Notes: a model not told the origin generated them from the letters alone. Shown: positions 7,919 through 17,174, numbered from the stretch's first letter. The stretch: DNA of 27,097 bases from Planctomycetota bacterium (GCA_024277285.1 JAJRVM010000217.1:1-27097); one strand, 5' to 3'. Program-made: numbers and translations.

Positions 7919-8428
7919 ATGAAAAACAACACCAAATGGGTCGCCGCGTTGGCGGTCGTTGCGTTGGCCACAGCCACGCTCAATGGCTTGTATGCCCAGG
8001 AGCCAGCCCCAGCAGGCACTCAATCAGTGATCGTTGACACGCCGGCACAGCCGGTCGAAACCCAGCAGGTCGAACCTCAACCCGTGGTGGTGCAAAGCGC
8101 TTCCATCGCCGAGCTCGCCGCCACCACAAGCTGTGCACCGAAGTATTGCATCAAGTACCACAAGCATCGCCGACTCCGACGGGTTTGTTGTGACGACTGC
8201 CTGCAGCCCTACACGGCAATGCTCAACGTCACCGATCCCTGCACCTGCATCCCGGTGGAAGTACCCGTTTGCGTGCCCGGTTGCTGCACCGACGCTCCCA
8301 AGATGAGCTGCCGCCGCGGCTTGTTCGGGCGCACGGTTACTGAGTTCACATGGTGCTGCGGTTACCGCGTTAAGATCGTGCTGTCGTCACGTCGCAACGA
8401 AATCACCGTGCACACTTACGGGTCGTAA
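7919..8428 (+). CDS. Secreted small cysteine-rich protein of unknown function
   Basis: A 169-residue exported protein. It starts with MKNNTKW, a hydrophobic core (VAALAVVALATATLNGL) and a likely signal peptidase I site at YAQ-EP. A Pro/Gln/Val-rich spacer follows (about 26-65), then a compact domain with about fourteen cysteines, many in pairs: CAPKYC, CCDDC, CTC, CVPGCC, CCGY. It ends in a basic beta-like segment (VKIVLSSRRNEITVHTYGS). Similar small Cys-rich secreted proteins are common in planctomycetes, but I know no function. The cysteines could form disulfides outside the cytoplasm or bind metal. ATG 7919 has a GGGGGA run upstream; the frame is open to 7811 but only this start gives a clean signal peptide. 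It stands alone, ending at a strong terminator. Confidence 0.8.
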   Translation: MKNNTKWVAALAVVALATATLNGLYAQEPAPAGTQSVIVDTPAQPVETQQVEPQPVVVQSASIAELAATTSCAPKYCIKYHKHRRLRRVCCDDCLQPYTAMLNVTDPCTCIPVEVPVCVPGCCTDAPKMSCRRGLFGRTVTEFTWCCGYRVKIVLSSRRNEITVHTYGS

Positions 8429-8463
8429 TCGCTCGCGCAACGAGCGGAATCAGGCATTGAATC

Positions 8464-8501
8464 GAAAAGGCCTCGGCAGCAGCTGCTCCCGAGGCCTTTT
8501 T
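8464..8501. terminator. Bidirectional rho-independent terminator
   Basis: A 12-bp perfect stem, AAAAGGCCTCGG at 8465-8476 with CCGAGGCCTTTT at 8489-8500, is flanked by an A run on one side and a T run on the other. It therefore works on both strands. It sits between the convergent secreted-protein gene (ends 8428) and asnS (ends 8564). Confidence 0.88.
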
Positions 8502-8533
8502 CGTTGCTGAGTACACGTTCGTGAGTGGGTAGT

Positions 8534-8557
8534 CGTTCCCGGCCATGGCCGGGAACG
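8534..8557. repeat. 24-base perfect palindrome after asnS
   Basis: Bases 8534-8545 (CGTTCCCGGCCA) are the exact reverse complement of 8546-8557, giving a gapless 24-base palindrome centred on CCATGG. It begins six bases beyond the asnS stop. There is no T tract, so it is not a canonical terminator. It could stabilise the asnS mRNA 3' end or be a protein-binding site. Confidence 0.7.
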
Positions 8558-8563
8558 GTACCT

Positions 8564-9955
8564 TTAGAACTCAGCGTTACCGGGTGTGCGCGGAAAGGGA
8601 ATGACATCGCGAATATTGGCCATTCCGGTAATGAACTGGACGATCCGTTCCAACCCCAAACCGAAACCGGCATGGGGCACGGTTCCAAACCGTCGCAGGT
8701 CGAGGTACCACCAGTAGTCGTCCGGAGTCAACCCCTGCTCCTCCATCCGCGCGGTCAACACGTCCAACCGTTCTTCGCGCTGGCTACCTCCAATGATCTC
8801 GCCGACCTTCGGCACCAGCACGTCCATCGCGCGCACGGTCCGCTTGTCGTCGTTTACGCGCATGTAGAACGGTTTGATCGAGGCGGGATAGTCGTACAGG
8901 ATGACCGGGCCATCGAATTTCTTCTCGGTCAAATAACGCTCGTGTTCGGATTGCAGATCGGTTCCCCAAGCGACGGGAAACTCGAAATCGACGCCACTCT
9001 GCTGCAATACATCAACCGCATCGCTATAGGTGAGTCGCACGAAATCACTTTCGGCGATTTTCTGCAACGTTTCGATCACGGTCTTGTCGATGCGCAGGTT
9101 GAAGAACGTCATGTCTTCCAAACAATGCTCCAACACATCGTGAATGATGCGTTTCAGAAAACGCTCGGCAACGTCCATATTGTCGAACAGGTCGCAAAAA
9201 GCCATTTCTGGCTCAACCATCCAAAACTCAGCAAGATGTCGGGAGGTGTTAGAATTCTCGGCGCGGAAAGTTGGCCCAAAGGTGTAAACTTTCCCCAAGG
9301 CGGTCGCAAAAATTTCAGCCTCAAGCTGCCCGCTGACGGTCAAGAAGCTGGGCCGGTCGAAGAAATCGCACGTAAAGTCGATCTTGCCGTCCTTGCGCGG
9401 TAAGTGGTCCAAATCGAGGGTCGTAACGCGAAACAACTCGCCCGCCCCTTCACAATCGCTGGCCGTGATAACCGGCGTATGGACATACAGAAACCCTTCT
9501 TCCTGAAAGAACGAGTGGATCGACATCGAGACCTGGTTCCGCACTCGCATCACCGCACCAAAAGTGTTAGTACGGGGCCGCAAATGGGCCCATTCGCGTA
9601 GTTTCTCGAACGAATGCCGTTTCTTTTGCAACGGATAGGTTTGAGGGTCGGCCCAACCATGGACCAGAACCTGTTCGGCATGCAGCTCCGTGGCCTGCCC
9701 TTTACCTTGCGATTCCTTCAGTTCGCCTTCGACCGTCACACTGCAGCCGGCCGTCAGACGCTTCACTTCTGAATCGTAGTTAGCAATGCTCTTGTCAACA
9801 ATGACCTGCAGATTCGCCATGCACGAGCCATCGTTAACTTCCAAAAAGCTGAAGCCCGCTTTGGAATCGCGGCGCGTCCGCACCCAGGCATTGACGCGCA
9901 CACGTTGGCCAACTTGTTGTTGCTCGCGTGCCTGCAGAACGCTCATATTGTCCAT
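8564..9955 (-). CDS. asnS: Asparaginyl-tRNA synthetase
   Basis: Class IIb synthetase that charges tRNA-Asn with asparagine in the cytoplasm; 463 residues, typical length. An N-terminal OB-fold anticodon-binding domain ([19 protein letters not shown] through VEGELK) is followed by the catalytic core. Motif 2 is [15 protein letters not shown] and motif 3 is [12 protein letters not shown]; the AsnRS-like [12 protein letters not shown] and [11 protein letters not shown] end are present. Asn rather than Asp specificity is judged from the overall core and the C-terminal PRTPG. The frame opens with a GTG at 9964 overlapping the trxB stop. ATG 9955 is preferred because GGTGAG lies eight bases upstream. 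It is co-transcribed behind trxB. Confidence 0.95.
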   Translation of the reverse strand: MDNMSVLQAREQQQVGQRVRVNAWVRTRRDSKAGFSFLEVNDGSCMANLQVIVDKSIANYDSEVKRLTAGCSVTVEGELKESQGKGQATELHAEQVLVHGWADPQTYPLQKKRHSFEKLREWAHLRPRTNTFGAVMRVRNQVSMSIHSFFQEEGFLYVHTPVITASDCEGAGELFRVTTLDLDHLPRKDGKIDFTCDFFDRPSFLTVSGQLEAEIFATALGKVYTFGPTFRAENSNTSRHLAEFWMVEPEMAFCDLFDNMDVAERFLKRIIHDVLEHCLEDMTFFNLRIDKTVIETLQKIAESDFVRLTYSDAVDVLQQSGVDFEFPVAWGTDLQSEHERYLTEKKFDGPVILYDYPASIKPFYMRVNDDKRTVRAMDVLVPKVGEIIGGSQREERLDVLTARMEEQGLTPDDYWWYLDLRRFGTVPHAGFGLGLERIVQFITGMANIRDVIPFPRTPGNAEF

Positions 9956-9960
9956 AATCG

Positions 9961-11013
9961 TCACTCACCCAATTCGGCTAAGAACCGCTCAGCATCCAAC
10001 GCCGCCATGCAACCGGTGCCGGCGGAAGTAATCGCCTGCCGATAGTTATCGTCCGCAACGTCACCTGCCGCAAAGACACCTTCTACGCTGGTGTTCGTGC
10101 GAAAGGCACGCTGCCACTGGATATACCCCTTGTCGTTCATCTCGAGCTTGCCCTTGAGGAACGCCGTATTGGGTGTATGCCCGATGGCAAGGAACATGCC
10201 ACTCGCCTCCAAATCGCGAAGCGATCCGTCTTTGGTGCTCTTGAGACGCACGCCGGTCACTCCGTCCTCATCGGTGCCGATTACCTCGTCAATCACACTG
10301 CTCCAGACAATATCGATTTTTGCGTTATCAAACGCCCGCTGACGCATTATCTGAGACGCACGTAGCTCGTCACGACGGTGAACCAAGTGAACCACTGACG
10401 CATATTTGGCCAGGTACGAAGCCTCTTCGATTGCCGAGTCACCACCACCGACCACGACCAACGGTCGGTTGCGAAAACGAGGCAGCGCACCATCGCACAC
10501 GGCACAGGCACTCACACCACGATTCTTGAACGCATCTTCCGACGGCAAGCCAAGGTAGTTCGCACGCGCACCGGTCGCAATGATCAATGTCTGTGCCTCG
10601 ACCACCGCCCCATCACGCGGCGTGACCTTGTACGGCCGGCCCGAAAAGTCCACGTCGACAATATCATCGGTAATGACCCGAGTACCGAAGTTCAGCGCCT
10701 GCTGGCGCATCAACTCCATTAACTCCGGCCCCGTTACCGCATGCTTCTCTTCGCCCAACGGCGGCAAACCGAGCAACCGTTTCTCGTCCAACGCACTCTG
10801 CAGAAACCCATCGAGACGCCCCGACGGGAACCCGGCATAATTTTCAACCTCGGTGGTCAGCGACAATTGGCCTAGCGGCAGAGTGCCATTGACTCGGTTT
10901 TCCTCCGTGATCGCGCCTTCAAACAACAAGGGGCTCAAGTTCGCACGAGATGCATAAATAGCGGCTGACCATCCCGCCGGTCCACTGCCAATAATGACCA
11001 CTTTTTCTGCCAC
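9961..11013 (-). CDS. trxB: Thioredoxin reductase
   Basis: NADPH-dependent FAD flavoprotein that reduces thioredoxin; 350 residues, slightly long for the usual 310-320. The FAD-binding GSGPAGW is at 9-15, the redox-active pair is CAVCDG (Cys170/Cys173), the NADPH Rossmann loop is GGGDSAIEE at 189-197, and the second FAD site is [20 protein letters not shown] near the end. The extra length is an insertion of about 30 residues around 63-95, between NYAGFP and the helix usually directly following it. The start is GTG at 11013 with AAAGGA nine bases upstream. The asnS frame starts in its last codons, suggesting one transcript. Related flavin reductases share the fold, but the redox motif and spacing favour TrxB. 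Confidence 0.95.
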   Translation of the reverse strand: MAEKVVIIGSGPAGWSAAIYASRANLSPLLFEGAITEENRVNGTLPLGQLSLTTEVENYAGFPSGRLDGFLQSALDEKRLLGLPPLGEEKHAVTGPELMELMRQQALNFGTRVITDDIVDVDFSGRPYKVTPRDGAVVEAQTLIIATGARANYLGLPSEDAFKNRGVSACAVCDGALPRFRNRPLVVVGGGDSAIEEASYLAKYASVVHLVHRRDELRASQIMRQRAFDNAKIDIVWSSVIDEVIGTDEDGVTGVRLKSTKDGSLRDLEASGMFLAIGHTPNTAFLKGKLEMNDKGYIQWQRAFRTNTSVEGVFAAGDVADDNYRQAITSAGTGCMAALDAERFLAELGE

Positions 11014-11178
11014 GTGTCAAAGTCCTTTCAGGTATCAGATAACAGGCTCGCATCCCGGATGCTGGACATTCTCGCGAGAAACCCCGCCTGAGAAACCCCG
11101 CCCACACGAGACCAAGGTGATGAATCGATGTGAAGTACGTCCCACGTCGCGTCGCACATAGAGTGCGTAGTTGTGCAC

Positions 11179-11206
11179 ATTATAGAGAGTCTCTCGCATG
11201 GATAAA
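11179..11206 (-). promoter_or_regulatory. Possible promoter for trxB-asnS
   Basis: The minus strand carries a consensus TATAAT (plus 11179-11184), preceded 16 bases upstream by TTTATC (plus 11201-11206), a weak -35. It is about 165 bases before the trxB GTG. The 539-base spacer 11014-11552 between divergent trxB and cstA shows no convincing gene; the plus-strand frame from 11198 runs out of phase into cstA and has no family-like content. A TATCAT at 11435-11440 might serve cstA but lacks a good -35. Confidence 0.3.
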
Positions 11207-11552
11207 CCACGCGCCCCAGATTTCACCGCACCGCGTACAGGTGGCGGCTTCTTCGCCTCGAATTCAGTCCGCCGCCGTCGTCGCAGCATTATTGCCGGAA
11301 TCCCGCCACTGCAAGTCGCTCCGTCAGAATCCCCCTCTTGCCCACGCGCGCCCCAGTCCGACAATTCGCCGGATGCCTCCGGAATACCTTGGCCACGACG
11401 TTCAACGGCCTTTTTCCAACACCCAACTATGCGATATCATGGGTGCAACCGCAGTGGTCGAGTTTTTCGATGCGTTTCTGAACGCCATCGTAAACGCCAC
11501 GGTGGAATGCGAACCAAAGTAAGGCACCGCTTGGCTTTATCGAAAGGACACC

Positions 11553-13403
11553 ATGAGCACACTGCTCATCGCAATCGCGTCATTCTTGGGTTTCTTCATC
11601 GCCTACCACACGTATGGCCGTTGGCTGGCACGCAAGATCTTTCGCCTCGATCCCAATGCGCCGGTCCCGAGTTACCAGTTGCGCGATGACGTCGATTTTG
11701 TACCGACCAAGAAGGAAGTCATTTTCGGCCACCATTTCACCAGCATCGCCGGGACCGGACCGATCGTGGGCCCCGCGATCGCCGTTTTCTGGGGCTGGCT
11801 GCCGGCCTTGATCTGGGTCCTGTTCGGCTGCATTTTCATCGGTGCGGTGCATGATTTTAGCGCGCTGGTCATATCGTTGCGCAATCGCGGGCAAACGGTC
11901 GGGGAAATTGCCGGCCGGATTATTGCGCCGCGAGCGCGTGTACTGTTCCTGCTAATCCTGTTCTTCTCGCTCACGGTCGTGCTCGCCATCTTCGGCCTTG
12001 TCATCGCGCTGATTTTCCAAAGCTACCCCGAGAGTGTCTTGTCAGTCTGGATCGCCATGCCGCTGGCCGTCCTGGTCGGGTTTTGGGTGAACCGCTGGGG
12101 TGGGTCGTTGCTGTACCCATCGCTCCTCGGCATCTCCGTCCTCTACCTGGCGGTCGTGATTGGGGCCTATTGGCTGCCCATTTCACTCCCCCCCGACAAG
12201 GCGATCGTGATCTGGACCGTCGTCCTGATGACCTATTGTTTTGTGGCATCCGTGCTGCCCGTCTGGGTGCTCCTGCAACCGCGTGACTTTATTAACAGCC
12301 ACCAACTTTTGGTTGCGCTGTTGTTATTAGTCGTCGGAATTTTCGTCGCGGCAATCTCGGGCCAAGCCGACATGGTGGCCAGTGCCCCGGCCATTGCCCC
12401 GAAAGAGTCGTTGCCGATCGGCGCATTGCCGATACTACCGTTTCTGTTCATTACGATCGCCTGCGGCGCGGTAAGTGGGTTCCACTGTTTAGTCAGCAGT
12501 GGCACGAGCAGCAAGCAGGTATCCAAAGAGACGGACGCACAGTACGTTGGCTACGGTGCCATGCTACTCGAAGGCGCTCTGGCCGTCATCGTTATTCTCG
12601 CCTGCTGCGCGGGTGTCGGAATGGGGAAGTTTGAAAAAGACGCGCAGAGCAAGTACGTGGCGGTTGAGGCCGAGCCAGGAGTGGAATACGCCGCCTGGCG
12701 CCAGCACTACAAGACCGGCATGCGGTGGGATGAATTCAAGCTGCGCGACAAAGTGGGCGCGTTCATCGAAGGGGGGGCCAACTTCCTCTCCGCGATCGGC
12801 CTGCCGCTCAAGCTGGGTATCGCGTTGATCGCCGTGCTCGTTGCCAGCTTCGCCGCCACGACACTCGACACGGCAACGCGTTTGCAGCGTTACGTGATCC
12901 AGGAGTTGGCAAGCACGCTGCGCATCCGACCTCTGACCAATAAGTATGTAGCCACCGCCTTGGCCGTGACCTTAGGTGGCATGTTAGCGATGGTCCCGGC
13001 AAAAGCGGGCGGTGCCATCGGTACGGGGGGGTTGATTCTGTGGCCTCTCTTCGGAGCGACCAACCAGATGCTCGCCGGTTTGGCGTTTCTGGTCACGTTG
13101 TTTTATCTCTGGCGGCGCAATAAACCGATCTGGTTCGTTATCGGCCCTACGATTGTCATGCTGATTCTGCCGATCTGGGGACTCTCGTACCAGATGTTTC
13201 ACCCCGACTTCGGCTGGTGGGCCAAAGGAAATTACTTGCTGCTGGGAATCGGCGCGGTCGTTCTGAGCGTGCAGATGTGGATCGTTGTCGAAGGTTTGAT
13301 TATCTGGCGTTCCGCACGTGGGGTGCTCGAAGAACCACTGCCGCCGCTGCCCGACAAGTCGGCCATCTCTCAGGCGGTTGCTGGTGGTGGCCGGTCGTGT
13401 TGA
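11553..13403 (+). CDS. cstA: Carbon starvation protein CstA family transporter
   Basis: A 616-residue polytopic inner-membrane protein with roughly 15-16 hydrophobic helices. CstA relatives import peptides or pyruvate, typically when carbon is scarce. Family segments are visible: the N-terminal YHTYGRWLARKIFRLDP, GHHFTSIAGTGPIVGPAIAV, WVLFGCIFIGAVHDFSALV, ACGAVSGFHCLVSSGTSSKQ, and FAATTLDTATRLQRYVIQE. The length fits the shorter CstA type rather than the 700-residue enterobacterial form. The substrate cannot be read from the sequence. ATG 11553 has AAAGGA five bases upstream. It is a single-gene unit, divergent from trxB and convergent with fliM. Confidence 0.95.
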   Translation: MSTLLIAIASFLGFFIAYHTYGRWLARKIFRLDPNAPVPSYQLRDDVDFVPTKKEVIFGHHFTSIAGTGPIVGPAIAVFWGWLPALIWVLFGCIFIGAVHDFSALVISLRNRGQTVGEIAGRIIAPRARVLFLLILFFSLTVVLAIFGLVIALIFQSYPESVLSVWIAMPLAVLVGFWVNRWGGSLLYPSLLGISVLYLAVVIGAYWLPISLPPDKAIVIWTVVLMTYCFVASVLPVWVLLQPRDFINSHQLLVALLLLVVGIFVAAISGQADMVASAPAIAPKESLPIGALPILPFLFITIACGAVSGFHCLVSSGTSSKQVSKETDAQYVGYGAMLLEGALAVIVILACCAGVGMGKFEKDAQSKYVAVEAEPGVEYAAWRQHYKTGMRWDEFKLRDKVGAFIEGGANFLSAIGLPLKLGIALIAVLVASFAATTLDTATRLQRYVIQELASTLRIRPLTNKYVATALAVTLGGMLAMVPAKAGGAIGTGGLILWPLFGATNQMLAGLAFLVTLFYLWRRNKPIWFVIGPTIVMLILPIWGLSYQMFHPDFGWWAKGNYLLLGIGAVVLSVQMWIVVEGLIIWRSARGVLEEPLPPLPDKSAISQAVAGGGRSC

Positions 13404-13509
13404 GACGCCGTCGGCAACGCGCAACGGGAGGCCGACGATCAAGCGTGTTGGAAATGGAACGTGATTGACCGCTGTTTCACGACAGCAAAGGCTCACGACA
13501 ATCTTGCTC

Positions 13510-13528
13510 ACGGCACGGAGTGCCGTGC
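13510..13528. terminator. Hairpin between convergent cstA and fliM
   Basis: CACGGCA at 13510-13516 pairs perfectly with TGCCGTG at 13522-13528 around a five-base loop, within the 134-base spacer separating the 3' ends of cstA and fliM. No T tract follows on either strand, so it is a weak terminator candidate or a REP-like palindrome rather than a canonical terminator. Confidence 0.45.
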
Positions 13529-13537
13529 CACACTGCG

Positions 13538-14548
13538 TCAGGGCGTGTCGTCCAGCGGACGGTTGATTTGCACCGCTTTTTGGCCTTTGATCGCACCTGG
13601 ACTGGCATTGAACTTGGCAATACCTTCCACTGCGACATCAATTGGACTGTGCACGTCTTTTTCGGTGGTGACAATATCCCCAACACGCAGCGATAACAAG
13701 TCGGCCGTAGAAATCCGCGTGTTCGCCAACGTCGCGACCAATTCGACCAACGACTGATCCAACCTCCGGCTCACTTTTTCGATCGACTCGTCCGTGGCCC
13801 CCGCGCGTGCGTAGCTGACCCAATTGTTCGTCGTCAGCTTATTGCCGATCCGTTCGATCGCATTGAACGGAATACACAAGTTCATCATGCCACGCACATC
13901 CCCGAGTGTCAGCTCGAAGCTGATCAGAACGACAACCTCGTTGGGAGGGACAATCTGCACGAGCTGTGGATTGCTTTCGACGCGTTCTACTTCAAAATCC
14001 AGAGGCACGATATTGTCCCACGCGCGCTTCAGGTCGTTCAAGAAGAGGTCGGTAATACGTCCTACCAACCGCAACTCGATTTCGGTTAGCGCGCGCCGCG
14101 CCAGCGCTCCGGTCTCCTTACCACCACCGAGCAGACGGTTGATGATCGGATAGAGAATCGACGGATTGATATCGAGGATCAAGTTGCCTTCTAAAGGCGT
14201 GGCGGTCAATAAATTGAAGCAGGTGGGATTTTCCAAGCTGAACACGAATTCACTGTACGTCAACTGATCCACACTGGTCAGCTTGACTTCGACGATGCTG
14301 CGTAACAAGCCCGACAATGCGGCACCGTAATTGCGCCCGAACCCTTCGTGCAAAGATTGCAGAGCTCGCATCTGTTCCTTGCCGACACGTTCTGGCCGCT
14401 TGAAATCGTAAGGGGTGATCTTCTCACGCGGGCGTTTCGCGCGCCCCGACAACGGTTGTGTAGCACGTGCCGGTGCTGCTGGCGTCTTCGTCTCCATCTC
14501 GTTCAGCAGACTCTCGACTTCGGCTTGGCTGAGTACTTCGTCGGTCAT
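13538..14548 (-). CDS. fliM: Flagellar motor switch protein FliM
   Basis: A 336-residue C-ring protein that binds phosphorylated CheY and sets rotation direction. The N-terminal LSQAEVESLLNEM is the CheY-P binding peptide. The middle domain contains the GGG-bearing helix start (INRLLGGGKETG), with ITPYDFKRPERV before it. The C-terminal SpoA-like (FliN-like) domain covers about 250-330 (ISTADLLSLRVGDIVTTEKD). ATG 14548 has GGAG seven bases upstream. No other flagellar gene is in the window: its neighbours are cstA and proA, so it is separated from the usual fliL-fliM-fliN cluster. The upstream spacer is mostly the 129-base repeat. Confidence 0.95.
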   Translation of the reverse strand: MTDEVLSQAEVESLLNEMETKTPAAPARATQPLSGRAKRPREKITPYDFKRPERVGKEQMRALQSLHEGFGRNYGAALSGLLRSIVEVKLTSVDQLTYSEFVFSLENPTCFNLLTATPLEGNLILDINPSILYPIINRLLGGGKETGALARRALTEIELRLVGRITDLFLNDLKRAWDNIVPLDFEVERVESNPQLVQIVPPNEVVVLISFELTLGDVRGMMNLCIPFNAIERIGNKLTTNNWVSYARAGATDESIEKVSRRLDQSLVELVATLANTRISTADLLSLRVGDIVTTEKDVHSPIDVAVEGIAKFNASPGAIKGQKAVQINRPLDDTP

Positions 14549-14570
14549 TCGTCACTCCGTCGACCCATTG

Positions 14571-14699
14571 CCTGAGACCGTGTTTTGAAATTGGTTCCCA
14601 CCGCAAAATCGGTTCGTTTTCTACCTCTATTGTGGAGCAGCACCAAGCGATCTTCGGCTCCGAGCCGCTCCTCCGCGAGATCCAAAACACGTGCAGAGG
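14571..14699. repeat. 129-base interspersed repeat, copy 1
   Basis: Aligns without gaps to 21743-21871 with 19 mismatches by hand (about 85% identity). The ends are imperfect inverted repeats (CCGTGTTTTG at 14578-14587 against CAAAACACG at 14683-14691). The middle holds the palindrome CGGCTCCGAGCCG at 14655-14667 and a larger GGAGC/GCTCC pairing around it. It fills most of the spacer between the proA stop and the fliM start. Apparent ORFs across it are probably fortuitous. Confidence 0.8.
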
Positions 14700-14759
14700 C
14701 TAGCAGTACCGCGTCCAGCATCCGCGCTGCGCACGCCACACGTTGGTGGCATCGCAACT

Positions 14760-16028
14760 TCAATGCCTGATTTGGCCATCGCCATACACAACGTACTTAT
14801 AACTGGTTAGCTCTTTCAAGCCACACGGCCCACGCGCATGAAACTTGTCGGTGCTGATTCCAATTTCCGCTCCCAAACCGAATTGACCACCATCGTTGAA
14901 TCGGGTGCTTGTGTTGATCATGACCGCCGAACTGTCCACTGCAGAAGCAAACAATCGGGCGGCCGACAGGTCGCGCGTCACAATCGCATCGGTATGATGC
15001 GATCCGTATCGATTAATATGTTCGATCGCGGCCGCAACGCCGTCCACGACTTTGACCGAAATCGTGGGGCCGAGATACTCCGCTCGGTAGTCCTCCTCCG
15101 TCGCCGTCACGGCGGAAGCGATCAGCTTGCGCGTCGCAGCGTCCCCACGGATCTCCACATCACATGCTTGCAACGCGTCGGCCACGCGAGGCAGGAAACG
15201 CTCGGCAATCCCCTCATGAACCAGCAGTGATTCACAAGCGTTGCAAACCCCCATCCTTTGACATTTTGAATTAATCGTGATCGAAACGGCCATTTCCACG
15301 TCCGCCGATTGTTCAACGAAGACGTGACAGTTGCCATCAAAATGCTTGATGACCGGCATCCGCGCTTCCTCGGCCACGCGTCGAATCAACCCTTCCCCGC
15401 CGCGTGGAATCGCCACATCGATAAACTCGGGCAAACGCAGAAAGTGCCCCACGGCGGAGCGATCGAGTGTCGCTACCAACTGAATCGCATCGGCTGGCAC
15501 ACCCAACTCGCCAGCAACACCACGCAATATGTCGACCATCGCGCGGCTGCTGTGCGCCGCTTCCTTGCCACCACGCAATATCACCGCGTTGCCGCTCTTA
15601 ATACAGATCGCGGCGGCGTCAGCCGTCACGTTGGGACGCGACTCGTAGATGAAAAAAACTACGCCCAACGGCACCCGCACTTTGGCAATTTCCAACCCGT
15701 TGGGACGAATTCGCGATTCGATCGTTTCGCCAAGTGGATCGGGGAATGCCGCGATCTCCGTCAATCCGGCCGCAATCCCTTGGATGCGGTCCGGCGTCAA
15801 CACCAGGCGGTCCACCTGTGCATCGGTCAGCCCGTACTTAGGCGCCGCGTCAATGTCCTGGGCATTCGCGGCGAGTATCTTGTCGGTCCCTTCGCAGAGC
15901 GCGGCGGCAGATTGCAATAGCCACTGGTTCTTGACCTCACCGCTCAGCAAGACAAGCGAACTCGCCGCCACCGCCCCACGGCGAGCAACGTCCGTGCAAT
16001 AGGCCTGAAGATCGGTTGGTTCGTTCAT
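14760..16028 (-). CDS. proA: Gamma-glutamyl phosphate reductase
   Basis: NADPH-dependent second enzyme of proline synthesis, reducing gamma-glutamyl phosphate to glutamate semialdehyde in the cytoplasm; 422 residues, typical. Aldehyde-dehydrogenase-like core motifs are visible: [43 protein letters not shown], then the catalytic cysteine in [14 protein letters not shown] (Cys262). The C-terminal part reads [20 protein letters not shown] and [18 protein letters not shown], both characteristic of ProA. The frame opens at a GTG (16070), but ATG 16028 gives the normal N-terminus and has GGAAAG upstream. proB is not adjacent. Confidence 0.96.
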   Translation of the reverse strand: MNEPTDLQAYCTDVARRGAVAASSLVLLSGEVKNQWLLQSAAALCEGTDKILAANAQDIDAAPKYGLTDAQVDRLVLTPDRIQGIAAGLTEIAAFPDPLGETIESRIRPNGLEIAKVRVPLGVVFFIYESRPNVTADAAAICIKSGNAVILRGGKEAAHSSRAMVDILRGVAGELGVPADAIQLVATLDRSAVGHFLRLPEFIDVAIPRGGEGLIRRVAEEARMPVIKHFDGNCHVFVEQSADVEMAVSITINSKCQRMGVCNACESLLVHEGIAERFLPRVADALQACDVEIRGDAATRKLIASAVTATEEDYRAEYLGPTISVKVVDGVAAAIEHINRYGSHHTDAIVTRDLSAARLFASAVDSSAVMINTSTRFNDGGQFGLGAEIGISTDKFHARGPCGLKELTSYKYVVYGDGQIRH

Positions 16029-16139
16029 CGTATCGGTCAGCTTTCCAAACGGGCTATCAAAATCGGTCACAACAGTTCACGCTCACACCCCGAGCGCATC
16101 GGTAGATCGGACCAAGCGGAGTATCCTGAAATCCCCCCC

Positions 16140-17174
16140 TCAAGTCAATGGCGTTCGGCGTTCCAGCCCGCCCGTCAGCGCAAACAAACTCAGCGCCTGC
16201 CGCAGCGGCAGCAGGTCGTGGACCCGAAGGATGTCGACCCCCTGCATGGCAAGCGATAGCGCGACGCCAATCGTTCCGGATAAACGATCGACCGGTTGCT
16301 CCGAACCTCTTGGCGGCCCCGCAATGCGAGACTTTCGATCGTGCTCCCCCAACTCGGCAAGATTGTCAGCGGGGATGCGCGCAACCGGGTCGGTTTCGAT
16401 TGAGGCCTCTTGAACGAGGTTCTTAGAGGTTGGGTTCTTCAAGGCCACGTTCTTCAAGAAGTGAGCGATGAAGCCTTTGCGCGAGTGACCGACCAGCAGC
16501 GGGCACCCCAGATCGGTGAACCGGTCGCAGTGTGCGAGCAGTTCGATATTGTGCTCGTGCGTCTTGCCAAATCCGATGCCCGGATCGAGACAGATGCGTG
16601 GCAATTCGATTCCTGCTTGTAACAACACGTCGCGACGTTTGACAAGGTAGGCCCGGATCTCCTCGACCACGTCTCGATAGCTGGGCTGGTCCTGCATCGT
16701 CGCGGGAGAGCCCTGCATGTGCATTGCACAGACTCCCACCGACGCCCCAGCGGCCAGCGACAACATTTCGGGGTCACCCTCAAGACCGGTTACATCATTG
16801 ATGATCTCGGCGCCGTGTTCCAGCGCGGCACGAGCCACCACAGCTTTCGAGGTGTCGATGGAAACCGGGACGGTCGTTTGGCGGCAAATCTCGCGTACCA
16901 CCGGTACCACTCGACGCAGCTCTTCCTGTGCTGTCACGGGACTGGCATATGGCCGAGTACTCTCGCCACCAACATCCAAAATATCGGCCCCGGCAGCGAC
17001 CAGATCTAGTGCATGACGCACGGCGCGATCGGTGGCCAAAAACCGCCCTCCGTCCGAAAAACTGTCGGGAGTGACATTCACAATCCCCATCAACAACGGG
17101 GTTCGCGACCGTTCGAGCCACCGGCTGCGCAATTGCCAGCAAGGCGCAGTTTCCAGAGCGTGTTCACTCGTCAT
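16140..17174 (-). CDS. folP: Dihydropteroate synthase
   Basis: Folate-pathway enzyme joining p-aminobenzoate to dihydropterin pyrophosphate; target of sulfonamides. The TIM-barrel signatures are clear: LLMGIVNVTPDSFSDGG at about 27-43, ILDVGGESTRP, SIDTSKA, INDVTGL, CAMHMQGSPATMQ, CLDPGIGFGKT, LVGHSRKGF, and the C-terminal GTIGVALSLAMQGVDILRVHDL. At 344 residues it is longer than the usual 270-290. The excess is an insertion of about 50 residues (roughly 240-290) between SRKGF and GTIG, rich in charged residues and including EHDRKSR. It lies downstream of the MITE-like element, whose right half separates it from lptE. Confidence 0.95.
   Translation of the reverse strand: MTSEHALETAPCWQLRSRWLERSRTPLLMGIVNVTPDSFSDGGRFLATDRAVRHALDLVAAGADILDVGGESTRPYASPVTAQEELRRVVPVVREICRQTTVPVSIDTSKAVVARAALEHGAEIINDVTGLEGDPEMLSLAAGASVGVCAMHMQGSPATMQDQPSYRDVVEEIRAYLVKRRDVLLQAGIELPRICLDPGIGFGKTHEHNIELLAHCDRFTDLGCPLLVGHSRKGFIAHFLKNVALKNPTSKNLVQEASIETDPVARIPADNLAELGEHDRKSRIAGPPRGSEQPVDRLSGTIGVALSLAMQGVDILRVHDLLPLRQALSLFALTGGLERRTPLT

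Noticed and set aside
8525..9403. Long plus-strand frame of 292 codons
   Set aside because: It is entirely antisense to the conserved asnS core; its Gly/His/Gln-rich content is a codon-bias shadow.
11198..11689. Plus-strand 163-codon frame upstream of cstA
   Set aside because: It runs out of phase 137 bases into cstA, is Arg/Pro/His-rich with no family-like segments, and has no clear ribosome binding site.
14545..14763. Small minus-strand ORFs across the 129-base repeat
   Set aside because: They use different frames, lack ribosome binding sites, and the repeat conserves inverted pairs rather than a reading frame.
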